A stretch of DNA of 41,575 nucleotides from Bacteroides sp. (GTDB lineage: Bacteria > Bacteroidota > Bacteroidia > Bacteroidales > Bacteroidaceae): the NCBI RefSeq assembly GCF_029057325.1, contig NZ_JAICZW010000154.1, positions 1-41,575 on the forward strand. Reading direction: 5' to 3'. The notes below the pieces were generated by a model. The model was not told where the DNA came from and did not search any database. It saw nothing but the letters and a program-made list of their open reading frames with translations. Shown here piece by piece: positions 1 to 8,393 of this stretch; position 1 is the stretch's first letter; each line of letters starts with the position of its first letter. A program made the position numbers and the translations under genes.

Positions 1-47
1 AATCCGTGTAATCCGTGCCTAAAAGAAAGTGAAATGCATGTTTTGAC
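1..47 (+). repeat. Right half of repeat element E (second copy at 21325-21458)
   Basis: Bases 2-47 align without gaps, with few mismatches, to 21413-21458, the right half of a 134-bp inverted-repeat element. Both end in GTTTTGAC and share TGTAATCCGTGCCTAAAA. The left half lies outside the window. The copy sits just past the stop codon of the last gene of the salvage locus, in the same orientation as the copy upstream of its first gene. Confidence 0.7.
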
Positions 48-70
48 ACATCTACGTTTTTCGCTGCGTG

Positions 71-2029
71 CTATAGCTTCTTTTTGAGTGCCTTCACCCA
101 AATCCGATATCCCTCTTCATTCAGGTGCAGCCCGTCGGTGGTCAGCTCTTTGCGCAACACGTTCGTGCCTTTCTCTGTGAACAGGGGGAAGAGGTTGATG
201 AAATCGATACCTTCCTCTTTCGCTATTGCTTCCAGTCGGGCGTTGATTTCGGGAACTATGCCGGTTTTCCCGGTCAGTCTTTTGTAACGCCCGAAGCTCT
301 CGTTGAAGGGGAGCAGGCTTTGCAGGTAGAGTCTCGTGTCTGGCGATTCGCGGCGGATGCGTTCCACGGTCAGGCGAATCATCTGTGCGATGCTGTCTGC
401 CGTCAGGTCGTGGGAGATGTCGTTGACACCGATGAGCAGGAAGAGCTTCGCGGGGTGTCCGGGAAGTATCTGGTGCAGGCGGTCATAGACTCCCATCACC
501 TCGTCGCCGATGATGCCGCGGTTGACCACGTTCTTCTTGCCGAGGCGTTGGCTCCAGTCTCCGCCGCCTTCGGTCAGGCTGTTGCCCAGCATCACGATGT
601 CTTTGTCCGTAAGGGCGGGCTCGTCCATGAATTGCAGGAAGCGGCGGTAGTAGTGCTCCGTATAGGTGCGCGGCACGGGACGGATGGAAGCCGCCACCGC
701 ATTGGCTACCAGCGAGCGCAGGCGCACCACGCTATGACCGTCCTCCGGATGCACGGCGTTGATGAGCAGGATGACGGAGGTGTCGTTGTCGGGGTCGATG
801 ACGATGGATGTGCCCGTATAGCCAGTGTGGCTGTAGGTGTTCGGGCCGAACAGGTCACCGTTGTTCGAGGCGTATGCCGTGAAGCAATCCCATCCAAGCG
901 TGCGGCCCAGTCCGGCAGTGGCGCGGGGCACGGTACGCATGGCCTGCACACCAAGCGGACTGAGGATGCGCCGGCCGTTCCATTCGCCTCCGTTCTGCAG
1001 GGCGGCGCAAAGGAGGGCGATGTCGTCGGCGCAAGAGAACACGCCGGCATTGCCGCTGATGCCTCCGTTCATGATGCGTGCCAGCGGGTCGTGTACTTGT
1101 CCGCAAAGCACTTGGCCGTCGGGCTGTTTTTCGGTGGGGGCGATGTTGGTTAATTGAGAATTGAGAATTGAAAATTGAGAATTGCCTCCTTGTGGCCTTG
1201 TTTCCTTGTCTTTTTGTCTTCTCGTTTTCTCGTCAACTATAGTAATCCATTTTCCCTCTTTGTCGCGGTGGCAGGGGAGGTAGTCGGTGTGGCTCATGCC
1301 CAATACATCGAAGATGTTTTCGCGGGCGAAGTCGCGCAAGGATTGTCCGCTGACCGTTTCGATGATGTGCTGCAAGGTGATGAAGTTGAGGCAGCTGTAT
1401 TGGAAGTCGGTCTGCGGCTTGAAGTCGCGTTTGCAGGTGGCGATGTATTCCATCAGTCCGTCGGGATTGGGCGAGCCGTATTTTTTCTCCAGTTCGGCGA
1501 CCGGCGCGTAGGGCGGCAGGCCGGAAGTGTGTGTCATCAGGTCGGCGATGCGGATGGTCTTCTGCTCTTTGCCGTCTTCGCTCTCCCAGTTCTTGAATCC
1601 GGGGATGTAGAGGCTGACGGGGTCGAGCATCCGTATCTTGCCCCGTTCGGCAAGTATCATCGCGCATACGGCGGTTGACATGGACTTGCTGCACGAGGCC
1701 ATATCGAAGATGGTGCCTGTAGTCATCGGCTCGGTGTTGGGATAGACCCGTTTGTTGCCGTAGGCTTTCAGGTATGCCATCTTTCCGTGGCGCACCACGG
1801 CAAGCACGGCGCCGGGAATATCTTTGTTGGCAATCGCTTTCTCAATGGCTTCGTCGGCGTACATCAGCTGGCGGGAATCCATGCCTACTTGTTCGGGAGC
1901 GACACGTTGCAGAGGCTGTGCCGTGAGGTTGAGACACAGAAACAATAGCCCCACCCCCAGCCCCTCCCCCATAGGGAGGGGAGAAAGGATGGATTTCTTT
2001 ATGGAATTGAATAAAGTGGTAATTTTCAT
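71..2029 (-). CDS. Serine hydrolase: beta-lactamase/class C-type domain fused to SGNH (GDSL) esterase domain
   Basis: 652 aa with two catalytic domains. Residues about 45-450 form a penicillin-binding/beta-lactamase-like fold with the SxxK motif S112-C-S-K115, a YSC motif at Y211 (YxN position) and HTG at 401-403. Residues about 472-652 are an SGNH hydrolase with GNSLTEGG (nucleophile S484), GVND and DGLHL blocks. The family includes peptidases and esterases acting on peptidoglycan or D-amino-acid substrates; as the last gene of a MurNAc salvage operon it may trim peptide or O-acetyl groups, which is inference. The N-terminus is a signal peptide interrupted by a GC-rich palindrome read as SPLPMGEGLGVG. 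A second insertion at residues about 264-294 comes from heptanucleotide repeats (1150-1184) and an adjacent T/C-rich stretch. It lies 28 nt after murQ. Confidence 0.85.
   Translation of the reverse strand: MKITTLFNSIKKSILSPLPMGEGLGVGLLFLCLNLTAQPLQRVAPEQVGMDSRQLMYADEAIEKAIANKDIPGAVLAVVRHGKMAYLKAYGNKRVYPNTEPMTTGTIFDMASCSKSMSTAVCAMILAERGKIRMLDPVSLYIPGFKNWESEDGKEQKTIRIADLMTHTSGLPPYAPVAELEKKYGSPNPDGLMEYIATCKRDFKPQTDFQYSCLNFITLQHIIETVSGQSLRDFARENIFDVLGMSHTDYLPCHRDKEGKWITIVDEKTRRQKDKETRPQGGNSQFSILNSQLTNIAPTEKQPDGQVLCGQVHDPLARIMNGGISGNAGVFSCADDIALLCAALQNGGEWNGRRILSPLGVQAMRTVPRATAGLGRTLGWDCFTAYASNNGDLFGPNTYSHTGYTGTSIVIDPDNDTSVILLINAVHPEDGHSVVRLRSLVANAVAASIRPVPRTYTEHYYRRFLQFMDEPALTDKDIVMLGNSLTEGGGDWSQRLGKKNVVNRGIIGDEVMGVYDRLHQILPGHPAKLFLLIGVNDISHDLTADSIAQMIRLTVERIRRESPDTRLYLQSLLPFNESFGRYKRLTGKTGIVPEINARLEAIAKEEGIDFINLFPLFTEKGTNVLRKELTTDGLHLNEEGYRIWVKALKKKL
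1150..1184 (+). repeat. Heptanucleotide array inside the serine hydrolase gene
   Basis: Five consecutive 7-bp units of the type AGAATTG on the plus strand. They are read on the coding strand as NSQFSILNSQL, in the stop-free direction. Seven is not a multiple of three, so gain or loss of a unit would shift the frame. A T/C-rich low-complexity stretch follows (about 1185-1236) and completes an insertion of about 30 residues relative to what I expect for the family. Confidence 0.8.
1948..1983. repeat. GC-rich palindromic repeat, copy A1 (in signal peptide of serine hydrolase)
   Basis: Core CCCCTCCC...GGGAGGGG. It is read in frame as SPLPMGEGLGVG between the basic n-region and the hydrophobic core of the signal peptide. 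It faces copy A2 across the start codon of this gene. Confidence 0.85.
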
Positions 2030-2057
2030 TGTTATGGATTTATTGGAGTGTGAGTGT

Positions 2058-2912
2058 TTATTTCTCGGACTTTTCTGTCCCCCTCCCTACGGGGGAGGGG
2101 TTAGGGGAGAGGCTCTCCACCGCTTTCTTCACCGACCCGTGCATCAGCAGCAGTGCTTTCGCCTTGCCGTAGTCCAGGCCGAGCTCTTCGACAATCATTC
2201 GCGTGCCTCGGTCTATCAACTTCTTGTTGCTGAGCTGCATATTCACCATCTTGTTGCCTTTCACGCGGCCCAGCTGTATCATGACGGAGGTGGTAATCAT
2301 GTTCAGAATCATCTTCTGTCCCGTACCGGACTTCATGCGCGAGCTTCCCGTTACATATTCCGGCCCTACCACCATTTCGATGGCTACATCGGCCTCTGCG
2401 GCCATGGGCGAATCGGGATTGCTGGTGATGCATCCGGTCAGGATGCCGTGTTCGCGCGCTTCGTGCATGGCACCGATGACGTAGGGGGTGGTTCCCGATG
2501 CCGCAATGCCGATGACGGTGTCCTTGTCGGTGATGTTGCGTTCAGTCAGTTCTTCCCAGCCGCGATGGATGTCGTCTTCCGCATTCTCCACCGGATTGCG
2601 CAGGGCGGTGTCACCTCCGGCAATCAGGCCGATGACCAGTGTGGGCGGCATGCCGAATGTGGGCGGTATCTCCGATGCGTCGAGCACCCCGAGGCGTCCG
2701 CTGGTGCCTGCGCCCATGTAGAAGATGCGTCCGCCTTGTTTCATGCGGGGCACGATTTGTGTGACCAGTTTCTCGATTTGCGGGATTGCCTTCTGTACGG
2801 CAAGTGCCACTTTTTGATCTTCCGTGTTGATGTCTTCCAGGATTTCACGGACCGACTTCTTCTCCAAGTCGTTGTAGAGCGAAGGTTGCTCTGAGATTTT
2901 TATGAATGACAT
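2058..2912 (-). CDS. murQ: N-acetylmuramic acid 6-phosphate etherase MurQ
   Basis: 284 aa, cytoplasmic SIS-domain enzyme. It cleaves the lactyl ether of MurNAc-6-phosphate to GlcNAc-6-phosphate and D-lactate. The sugar-phosphate loop GAGTSGRLG (from residue 67) leads into LDASE with E81, one of the family's catalytic glutamates; the second lies in the VENAED segment (109-113). IAASGTTPYV and TGSSRMKSGT are further family signatures. The last 16 or so residues (SLSPNPSPVGRG and tail) are not enzyme-like: they are palindrome copy A2 read in frame, so the native C-terminus has been replaced or extended. It is followed 28 nt later by the serine hydrolase gene and preceded by the MurK-like kinase gene, the order expected for phosphorylation then ether cleavage. 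Confidence 0.95.
   Translation of the reverse strand: MSFIKISEQPSLYNDLEKKSVREILEDINTEDQKVALAVQKAIPQIEKLVTQIVPRMKQGGRIFYMGAGTSGRLGVLDASEIPPTFGMPPTLVIGLIAGGDTALRNPVENAEDDIHRGWEELTERNITDKDTVIGIAASGTTPYVIGAMHEAREHGILTGCITSNPDSPMAAEADVAIEMVVGPEYVTGSSRMKSGTGQKMILNMITTSVMIQLGRVKGNKMVNMQLSNKKLIDRGTRMIVEELGLDYGKAKALLLMHGSVKKAVESLSPNPSPVGRGTEKSEK
2079..2114. repeat. GC-rich palindromic repeat, copy A2 (3' end of murQ)
   Basis: Same family as A1, inverted relative to it. Read in the murQ frame as LSPNPSPVGRG. The stop codon follows about 20 nt later. Confidence 0.85.
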
Positions 2913-2939
2913 GAAATGAAATTAAATTAAATTAAAAAC

Positions 2940-2980
2940 AGCCTCTACCCCGACCCCTTCCCCGTAGGGAGGGAAGTAGG
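2940..2980. repeat. GC-rich palindromic repeat, copy A3 (murQ-murK gap)
   Basis: A degenerate intergenic copy. With A4 it forms an inverted pair about 60 bp apart, the same relative arrangement as the pair bounding the DUF559 cassette. Confidence 0.75.
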
Positions 2981-3042
2981 GATTAGCGTTGTTATTGATT
3001 TTTTTTATTGTTCTTTTCTTTTAGTACCGGAACTATCTCTAT

Positions 3043-3080
3043 CCCCCCTCCCTACGGGGGAGGGGTTAGGGGAGCGGCTC
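3043..3080. repeat. GC-rich palindromic repeat, copy A4 (supplies the murK stop)
   Basis: The murK frame runs into this copy and ends LEPLP-stop. The TAA lies inside the repeat, so the kinase C-terminus and its termination are repeat-derived. Confidence 0.8.
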
Positions 3081-3923
3081 GAGCGCCTGATGATACCTCA
3101 CCAGCCCTTCCATCGGGCTCTTGATAACCGTCCCCAATTGGATGACTGTCTCCCGGGTGGCTTCTGCCAGCACCTCTTTGTAATAGAAGGCTATGGAGCC
3201 GATGAAATGCACCTTGCTCTGCTGATAGCCTTCGTACTGCATCACGTTGCGTTTGAGGAATGCCTTGAAGCTGTTCAACACTAGTGCATGTACGCAAGGC
3301 TCGTCCAGGTTCTCGGCAAGGAAGGGGGAGAGGCTTGCCAAGAATCGGTTGGGGAACGGCTTGCGATAGACACGGTCGATGATGTCGGCGGGTGTCAGGT
3401 CGAATTGTTTGAGAAACTTTTCTTTCAGTTCGGGTGTCATCTGGTTTTTCAGGATATCGCCCACCAACAGTTTGCCCAGACATGCGCCGCTGCCTTCGTC
3501 GCCCAGGATGAAGCCCAGCGGAGATACGTTGCTGACGATGTTTTCTCCGTCGTAGTAGCATGAGTTGGAGCCTGTTCCCATGATGCAGGCGATGCCTGCT
3601 TCGTGTCCGCAAAGGCCGCGTGCGGCAGCCAGCATATCGGTATTGACCTCTATCGGGCCTTTCACTTTCAGATGTTTGGTAATGGCACGGTGCACCATTG
3701 CTATCTTGTCCGGGAAACCGCATCCTGCACCGTAGAAGTACACGGCATCCGGTTCGTTCGCTTTCAGTTGTGGCAGTAGCGAAGTCGCTATTTCATCGCT
3801 GATTTCCTCTTCCGACTGGAAAAAAGGATTGGTTCCTTTGGTGGATATCTGCTGGAGGATTACTCCGTTCTCTACAACACACCAATCGGTTTTTGTAGAG
3901 CCGCTGTCTGCTATTAGAATCAT
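3066..3923 (-). CDS. murK: MurNAc kinase-like BadF/BadG family protein (MurK type)
   Basis: 285 aa, ASKHA sugar-kinase fold. The phosphate-1 loop is DSGSTKT (D6), followed by GTGSNSC (from about 117) and GDEGSGA (from about 141), the classic ATP-binding signatures of BadF/BadG N-acetylhexosamine kinases. The expected reaction is ATP-dependent phosphorylation of MurNAc (possibly GlcNAc) in the cytoplasm, feeding MurQ immediately downstream; this matches the Tannerella forsythia murT-murK-murQ operon as I remember it. The last residues EPLP and the stop come from palindrome copy A4. The start lies just after a heptanucleotide array at the murT junction. Substrate choice between MurNAc and GlcNAc cannot be read from sequence. 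Confidence 0.85.
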   Translation of the reverse strand: MILIADSGSTKTDWCVVENGVILQQISTKGTNPFFQSEEEISDEIATSLLPQLKANEPDAVYFYGAGCGFPDKIAMVHRAITKHLKVKGPIEVNTDMLAAARGLCGHEAGIACIMGTGSNSCYYDGENIVSNVSPLGFILGDEGSGACLGKLLVGDILKNQMTPELKEKFLKQFDLTPADIIDRVYRKPFPNRFLASLSPFLAENLDEPCVHALVLNSFKAFLKRNVMQYEGYQQSKVHFIGSIAFYYKEVLAEATRETVIQLGTVIKSPMEGLVRYHQALEPLP

Positions 3924-3945
3924 AACTTTAGGTATATTTAAATTA

Positions 3946-4000
3946 TGAGTATTGAATTATAAACGTTGAAATCTGAAATCATAAATCTGAAATCATATTT
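3946..4000 (+). repeat. Heptanucleotide array at the murT-murK junction
   Basis: Units TGAAATC, TGAAATC, ATAAATC, TGAAATC lie at exact 7-bp spacing (3967-3994), followed by a degenerate ATATTTT. The stop codon of the MurT-like gene (3993-3995) lies at its edge. This array is in the opposite orientation to the other junction arrays, so only some units read as stops on the coding strand. Confidence 0.75.
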
Positions 4001-5183
4001 TAATGTATATTTTCCGTTTGTACAGCTGATAGCCGATGCACCAGTTGATGGCAACGAATGCCAACGCGTATGCCAGCGAACCGCCGGTCTCACCGAAAAG
4101 CGGCATAAGCATTTTGTCATACAAGATGCCGTGTATGCTGATACTGCCTTCTCCCCACGGAAGCCGGATGCAGCCGAAGAGGATACTGAGCACACCGCCC
4201 AGCACATACATGAACAGTGGATTGACACCGAACGATTCAAAGAATACGCTCCACTTCTTATAGCCTTTCACGTCGATAATCCAAATGAGCAGTGCCAGAA
4301 AACCGGAAGCCAGTCCGCAAGTGGTGAGTACGAAAGTGGGCGACCAGATTTTCTTGTTGAGGGGGCAGCCGTAGCTCAGCAAGAAGCCGGCGTATGTAAG
4401 GATGGTGCCGACTAAGAAGAGCTTGATGAGATGTGAGTTGAGCAGAGACGCCCGATCCTTGGAAGCATTGTGGCTGTCTCCCAACATCATACGACCTACG
4501 CAGAAACCGATCAGCACGTGTGCAATGGCAGGAATGGTACTCAGAATGCCTTCCGGGTCGATGCCATTGTCTTTGTACATGTGGGCGGGAGTCAGGATGG
4601 CGCGGTCTATGACGGAAAGGATGTTCGTCTCATTGTAGGCGAAACCGTTGCCACACATCAGCAGGATGAAGTACCCCGTCAATAGCGTGACGATGAGGTA
4701 GGGGATGTGCTTATGCTTCATGGTCAGTGCGATGATGGAACTGACTCCATAGCAGAGCGCCAGCCGCTGCATCACGCCTAAGATGCGCATCCGGTCGAAA
4801 GTCCAGACGGATGCCCATAGGTTTTCGCCGAAGCTGAGTTCGTCAGGTGCGGATGCCCAATAGTAGCAGAATCGGGAGAACCACCCGATTGCCAGTCCGA
4901 TGAGGAAGATGACGATGGTGCGTTTGAGTATCTTCAGGGCAGCCGGGCGGCTGAACTCAAAGTTATACTTCTTTAAAGAGATATAGGTCGATATTCCCAT
5001 GATGAACATGAAAAAAGGAAAAACAAGGTCGGTGGGGGTGAGCCCGTTCCACGCTGCATGGCGCAACGGGGCATAGATGTGCGCCCACGTACCGGGATTG
5101 TTTACCATAATCATGCCTGCGATGGTGATACCCCGTAGGATATCGAGTGCAAGGATGCGTTTATTTGTTTTGGTATTATCCAT
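3993..5183 (-). CDS. murT: Inner-membrane DUF5009/HGSNAT-like protein (MurT-like, putative MurNAc permease)
   Basis: 396 aa with about ten hydrophobic segments. The N-terminus ILALDILRGITIAGMIMVN is the signature of the DUF5009/DUF1624 acyltransferase-like membrane family related to heparan-alpha-glucosaminide N-acetyltransferase. The H-A-A-W segment in the first loop and TPTDLVFPFFMFIMG are family hallmarks. In Tannerella forsythia I recall the corresponding gene of the murTKQ operon being described as a MurNAc transporter, so uptake of MurNAc is the favoured role; a transmembrane acetyl-transfer role remains possible. Stop and start are both embedded in heptanucleotide arrays (3946-4000 and 5191-5221). 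The symbol rests on gene order plus family. Confidence 0.72.
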   Translation of the reverse strand: MDNTKTNKRILALDILRGITIAGMIMVNNPGTWAHIYAPLRHAAWNGLTPTDLVFPFFMFIMGISTYISLKKYNFEFSRPAALKILKRTIVIFLIGLAIGWFSRFCYYWASAPDELSFGENLWASVWTFDRMRILGVMQRLALCYGVSSIIALTMKHKHIPYLIVTLLTGYFILLMCGNGFAYNETNILSVIDRAILTPAHMYKDNGIDPEGILSTIPAIAHVLIGFCVGRMMLGDSHNASKDRASLLNSHLIKLFLVGTILTYAGFLLSYGCPLNKKIWSPTFVLTTCGLASGFLALLIWIIDVKGYKKWSVFFESFGVNPLFMYVLGGVLSILFGCIRLPWGEGSISIHGILYDKMLMPLFGETGGSLAYALAFVAINWCIGYQLYKRKIYIKI

Positions 5184-5190
5184 AAGACGT

Positions 5191-5221
5191 TTTCAGATTT
5201 ATGATTTCAGATTTCAGATTG
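5191..5221 (-). repeat. Heptanucleotide stop-ladder at the lactate dehydrogenase-murT junction
   Basis: On the coding (minus) strand the units are TGAAATC, TGAAATC, ATAAATC, TGAAAAC. Each contains TGA or TAA, at 7-nt steps, so stops occur in all three frames. The stop codon of the upstream gene (5207-5209) is one of them. Confidence 0.8.
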
Positions 5222-8200
5222 ATGGTTTTCTTTCCTCTTCGTGCATTGATCTACCAGATAGACAATGGAAACGTATGGAATTCCTGCATGGGTTGTCAGC
5301 CCGATTTCGCACGTACGGCTGTTGGAGTAGCCGATATATGTTCCGGCATCTTCGATTTCCGGACGGAGCTTGCGCAGGGCGTAGGCATTCAATTCGGGAT
5401 GGGTGAAACCGCGGTCACCGGCAAAGCCGCAACAGCCCACCTCTTCCGGAATGAAGACGTCGGAGGAACAGAGCCGGGCAAGGGCAATGAGGGTGTCTGC
5501 CAGTCCCATTTTCCGCATGGAGCAGGTGATATGTATGGCTACGGAACGGTCGGTGGGCGTGAAGACAAGCTTGTCGCGCAGGAATGTATAGATAAATTCC
5601 GCAGGTTCATACAGCTTCATCTTCTTGATGCACTTGCGCATGCGGTGCAGGCAGGGGCTTTGGTCGCAGAGCACCGGGTATTTTCCTTGTTCGCTGGCTT
5701 CCCAGAGTGCCGCTTCCAGTTCTGCCGTCTTGCGGTCGGCGATATCCGGCATGCCTTTGCTTTCCCAAATGGTTCCGCAACAAAGTTTCTCCATCTCTTT
5801 CGGGAAGATGACCTCATAGCCGGCTTTTTGCAGCAGGGAAATCATCTTGTTCACCAAGGGTTGCTCCACCGGCGATTTCTTGGGAAGCCCCATGGTCTGG
5901 TTGATGCAGCTGGGGAAGTAAACGACCTTGTCTGATGAAGGAGCTTGTTTTAATCCTTTATTTTTCATCCGGAAAGGTTTCGGCATTGCCGGGTTCCATT
6001 GCGGAATGCCGAGCACGTTGTGCATCCCTTTGGTGAGGCTGCTCATCCCTTTGGTTCCCAGGATGGAATGCCCGAAATTGGCAAGTGCCAGTATGGGGCG
6101 CAGGGCGCTTTTGATGCCGGCAAAGTGGTTGGCGGCGAAATTGCCGGCTTTATATCTCATGCTGATTGGCGATAGCTCTTCCTGGCGGATGAGGTGTGCC
6201 AGGTCGCCCGTGTTGATGCCCATGGGGCAGGACATGGAGCAAAGCCCGTCGCCGGCACAAGTCTGATTGCCGAGATAGCGGTATTGTTTTTCAAGCAGCT
6301 GTGCTTGCTCCTCCAAGTTATGTAACTTGAGAAGTGCTATCTCGCGTTGCACCACGATGCGCTGGCGCGAGGAGAGGGTGAAGCCGCAGGAGAGGCAATT
6401 CACTTCGCAGAATCCGCATTCGATGCACTTGTCTGCTGCGAGTGGCGGGCAGACGGCTACGATGTTTGGTATGCCGGAGGTGATTTGCAGCTGGTATCCT
6501 GTTGCTCGATTGTGCTCATTGGTGGCTAACAGCGGTAGCGGCTTGAAGTTCTTGATGTGGCATTGCGGGTCGTCGTTGAAGATGACGCCGGGGTTCAACA
6601 GCCCTTTCGGGTCGAACAGCTGTTTGACGGCTTTCATCACCTCGTAGGCGGCCTCGCCCCATTCGTAGCGGACAAAGGGGGCCATGTTGCGTCCCGTGCC
6701 GTGCTCTGCCTTCAGCGAGCCGTCGTATTTGTCCACGACCAAGGTCTTGACATCGTTCATCAACTCTTCGTAACGCTTCACTTCGGCCTCGCTGCTGAAG
6801 GACTGGTTGAGGATGAAGTGGTAGTTTCCTTCCAGTGCGTGTCCGTAGATGCAGGCATCCTCGTAGCCGTGGCGGGCGATGAGTTGCTGCAATTCGGCGG
6901 TTGCTTCGGGCAGATCTTCGATGTGGAAGGCCACGTCTTCGATGAGGCACGTGGTGCCCAGTTTTCGTGTGCCGCCCACGGAGGGGAAGATACCAGAGCG
7001 GATGGCCCAGTACTTGGAGTACTCCTCGGGTTTGTCGGTGAAGTGTACGGGTGTGTAGGTCTGGAAAGCGGAGAGGCATTGCTCTATCGTGCGGATGTTC
7101 TGATTCAGCTCTTCCGCGCTGCAAGCTTTGGTCTCGGTCAGTACAGCGGTCAGTCCGGTCTCGTCTCCCGGTTCCACGCCGGGCAGGAGAGAGGAGGCTA
7201 CTTCGCCTTTGTATCTCAGGAACACGGGGTCGTTGACGGATGAAAGGCTCTTGTAGTCCAGCATCTCTGCGCTGTGCACGATGAAGGAATCGTCTTTGTT
7301 CAGCTTCTTCATCGCTACCACCGCATGGCACGCCTCCTTGATGGTCTTGAAGTAGAGCATGGCGCTTGCCTTGCAGGGATAGTCATACGTTGTCTTCATG
7401 GTCACCCGTGAGAGGAATGCGAGCGTACCTTCCGAACCTACCATGAGATGGGCGATGATGTCGAACGGGTCATCGAAGCGGACGAAGGGCAGCAGATTCA
7501 ATCCCGTCACGTTCTTGATGGAGTATTTGTAGCGGATGCGTTCCGCCAGCTTTTCGTTGGCACGCACTTCATCGCGTAGCGTGCAGATGCGGTCGAGGAA
7601 GCTGCGGTGTGTCTTTTCGAAGGAGGCACGGCTTGCACTGTTGCCTGTGTCGAGCACCGTGCCGTCTGCCAGCACGATGCGGACGGAAATCAGCATCTTG
7701 TCGCTGTTGGCGTGTGTGCCGCAGTTCATGCCTGAGGCGTTGTTCATGACGATGCCGCCCACCATGGCGCTTTTTATGGAAGCGGGGTCCGGAGCGATTT
7801 TACGTCCGAAGATAGCCAGCAGCTCATTGGCCCGTTGTCCGATGATGCCGGGTTGCATGGTGATGGTCTCGTGGTCGGGAGATATGTAGCATTTCTCCCA
7901 GTGCTTGCCCGCCACGATAAGGATGGAGTCGCTGATGGCCTGTCCGGACAGGCTGGTGCCTGCCGCACGGAAGGTGACGGGCAGGTCGTGGCGGTCGGCA
8001 AGTTGCAGCAACCGGGAGATTTCCTCCTCCCCGTCCTCTCCGTCCTCTCCGTCCGAACGGATGACGATTTGCGGGATGAGCCGATAGAAGCCTGCATCCG
8101 CCCCCCATGCAATCCGACGAAGTTCGTCGGTGTATATTCTCTCCTGCGGGATAAACCGGCTTGCTTCTTGCAGGAAAGCCATGTAGTTACGTTCTTTCAT
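5207..8200 (-). CDS. FAD-linked / 4Fe-4S D-lactate dehydrogenase (GlcD + dicluster + CCG domains)
   Basis: 997 aa, membrane-associated respiratory flavoprotein type. An FAD-binding type 4 domain (about 35-270; PP-loop GTSLSGQAI) is followed by an FAD-oxidase C-terminal domain (to about 550), two ferredoxin-like clusters (CIECGFCEVNC and CAGDGLCSMSC, about 600-670) and a cysteine-rich CCG region (CCGTIWESKG and CCGFAGDRG). This layout fits D-lactate (or D-2-hydroxyacid) dehydrogenases passing electrons to quinone or cytochrome. MurQ releases D-lactate in the same operon, so oxidation of that lactate is the natural role (inference). An acidic low-complexity stretch GEDGEDGEEE near residue 50 comes from a short DNA repeat. 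Glycolate oxidase is the main alternative. Confidence 0.85.
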   Translation of the reverse strand: MKERNYMAFLQEASRFIPQERIYTDELRRIAWGADAGFYRLIPQIVIRSDGEDGEDGEEEISRLLQLADRHDLPVTFRAAGTSLSGQAISDSILIVAGKHWEKCYISPDHETITMQPGIIGQRANELLAIFGRKIAPDPASIKSAMVGGIVMNNASGMNCGTHANSDKMLISVRIVLADGTVLDTGNSASRASFEKTHRSFLDRICTLRDEVRANEKLAERIRYKYSIKNVTGLNLLPFVRFDDPFDIIAHLMVGSEGTLAFLSRVTMKTTYDYPCKASAMLYFKTIKEACHAVVAMKKLNKDDSFIVHSAEMLDYKSLSSVNDPVFLRYKGEVASSLLPGVEPGDETGLTAVLTETKACSAEELNQNIRTIEQCLSAFQTYTPVHFTDKPEEYSKYWAIRSGIFPSVGGTRKLGTTCLIEDVAFHIEDLPEATAELQQLIARHGYEDACIYGHALEGNYHFILNQSFSSEAEVKRYEELMNDVKTLVVDKYDGSLKAEHGTGRNMAPFVRYEWGEAAYEVMKAVKQLFDPKGLLNPGVIFNDDPQCHIKNFKPLPLLATNEHNRATGYQLQITSGIPNIVAVCPPLAADKCIECGFCEVNCLSCGFTLSSRQRIVVQREIALLKLHNLEEQAQLLEKQYRYLGNQTCAGDGLCSMSCPMGINTGDLAHLIRQEELSPISMRYKAGNFAANHFAGIKSALRPILALANFGHSILGTKGMSSLTKGMHNVLGIPQWNPAMPKPFRMKNKGLKQAPSSDKVVYFPSCINQTMGLPKKSPVEQPLVNKMISLLQKAGYEVIFPKEMEKLCCGTIWESKGMPDIADRKTAELEAALWEASEQGKYPVLCDQSPCLHRMRKCIKKMKLYEPAEFIYTFLRDKLVFTPTDRSVAIHITCSMRKMGLADTLIALARLCSSDVFIPEEVGCCGFAGDRGFTHPELNAYALRKLRPEIEDAGTYIGYSNSRTCEIGLTTHAGIPYVSIVYLVDQCTKRKENHQSEI

Positions 8201-8279
8201 AATGTGCGAATTTTTTATTATGCTTCCTACTCTCCGTACCCCCTTCCTGCAATAGGCTGTAGGGATTTTAGAGAGGAGG

Positions 8280-8367
8280 GGTATCTAACTATACGACTGA
8301 GGTACCCTGACTATACGACCGAGGCTATCTAAGTATAGGACTGAGACTGCCTCTGTATATGGGCCTG
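8280..8367 (+). repeat. Four-unit tandem array, exact 22-bp period (array H)
   Basis: Units start at 8280, 8302, 8324 and 8346, each 22 bp. The first three share CTATACGACTGAG-like cores and the fourth is more diverged. It fills most of the 193-bp gap between namZ-1 and the lactate dehydrogenase gene. There are no spacers, so it is not a CRISPR. Confidence 0.8.
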
Positions 8368-8393
8368 GTCTGCCGTCTTTTCTGTTTGTCAAC

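Noticed and set aside
125..1153. Long plus-strand open frame opposite the serine hydrolase
   Set aside because: Antisense shadow of a gene with recognisable catalytic motifs; composition is typical of a reverse-complement frame.
3066..3923. Kinase as the CoA-activase/benzoyl-CoA reductase subunit of the BadF family
   Set aside because: Neighbours and the hexosamine-kinase subgroup sequence fit an amino-sugar kinase, and no Fe-S cysteine pattern is present.
8280..8367. CRISPR-like array (also 13823-13911 and 32809-32896)
   Set aside because: Units are contiguous with no unique spacers, units vary, and no cas genes are in the window.
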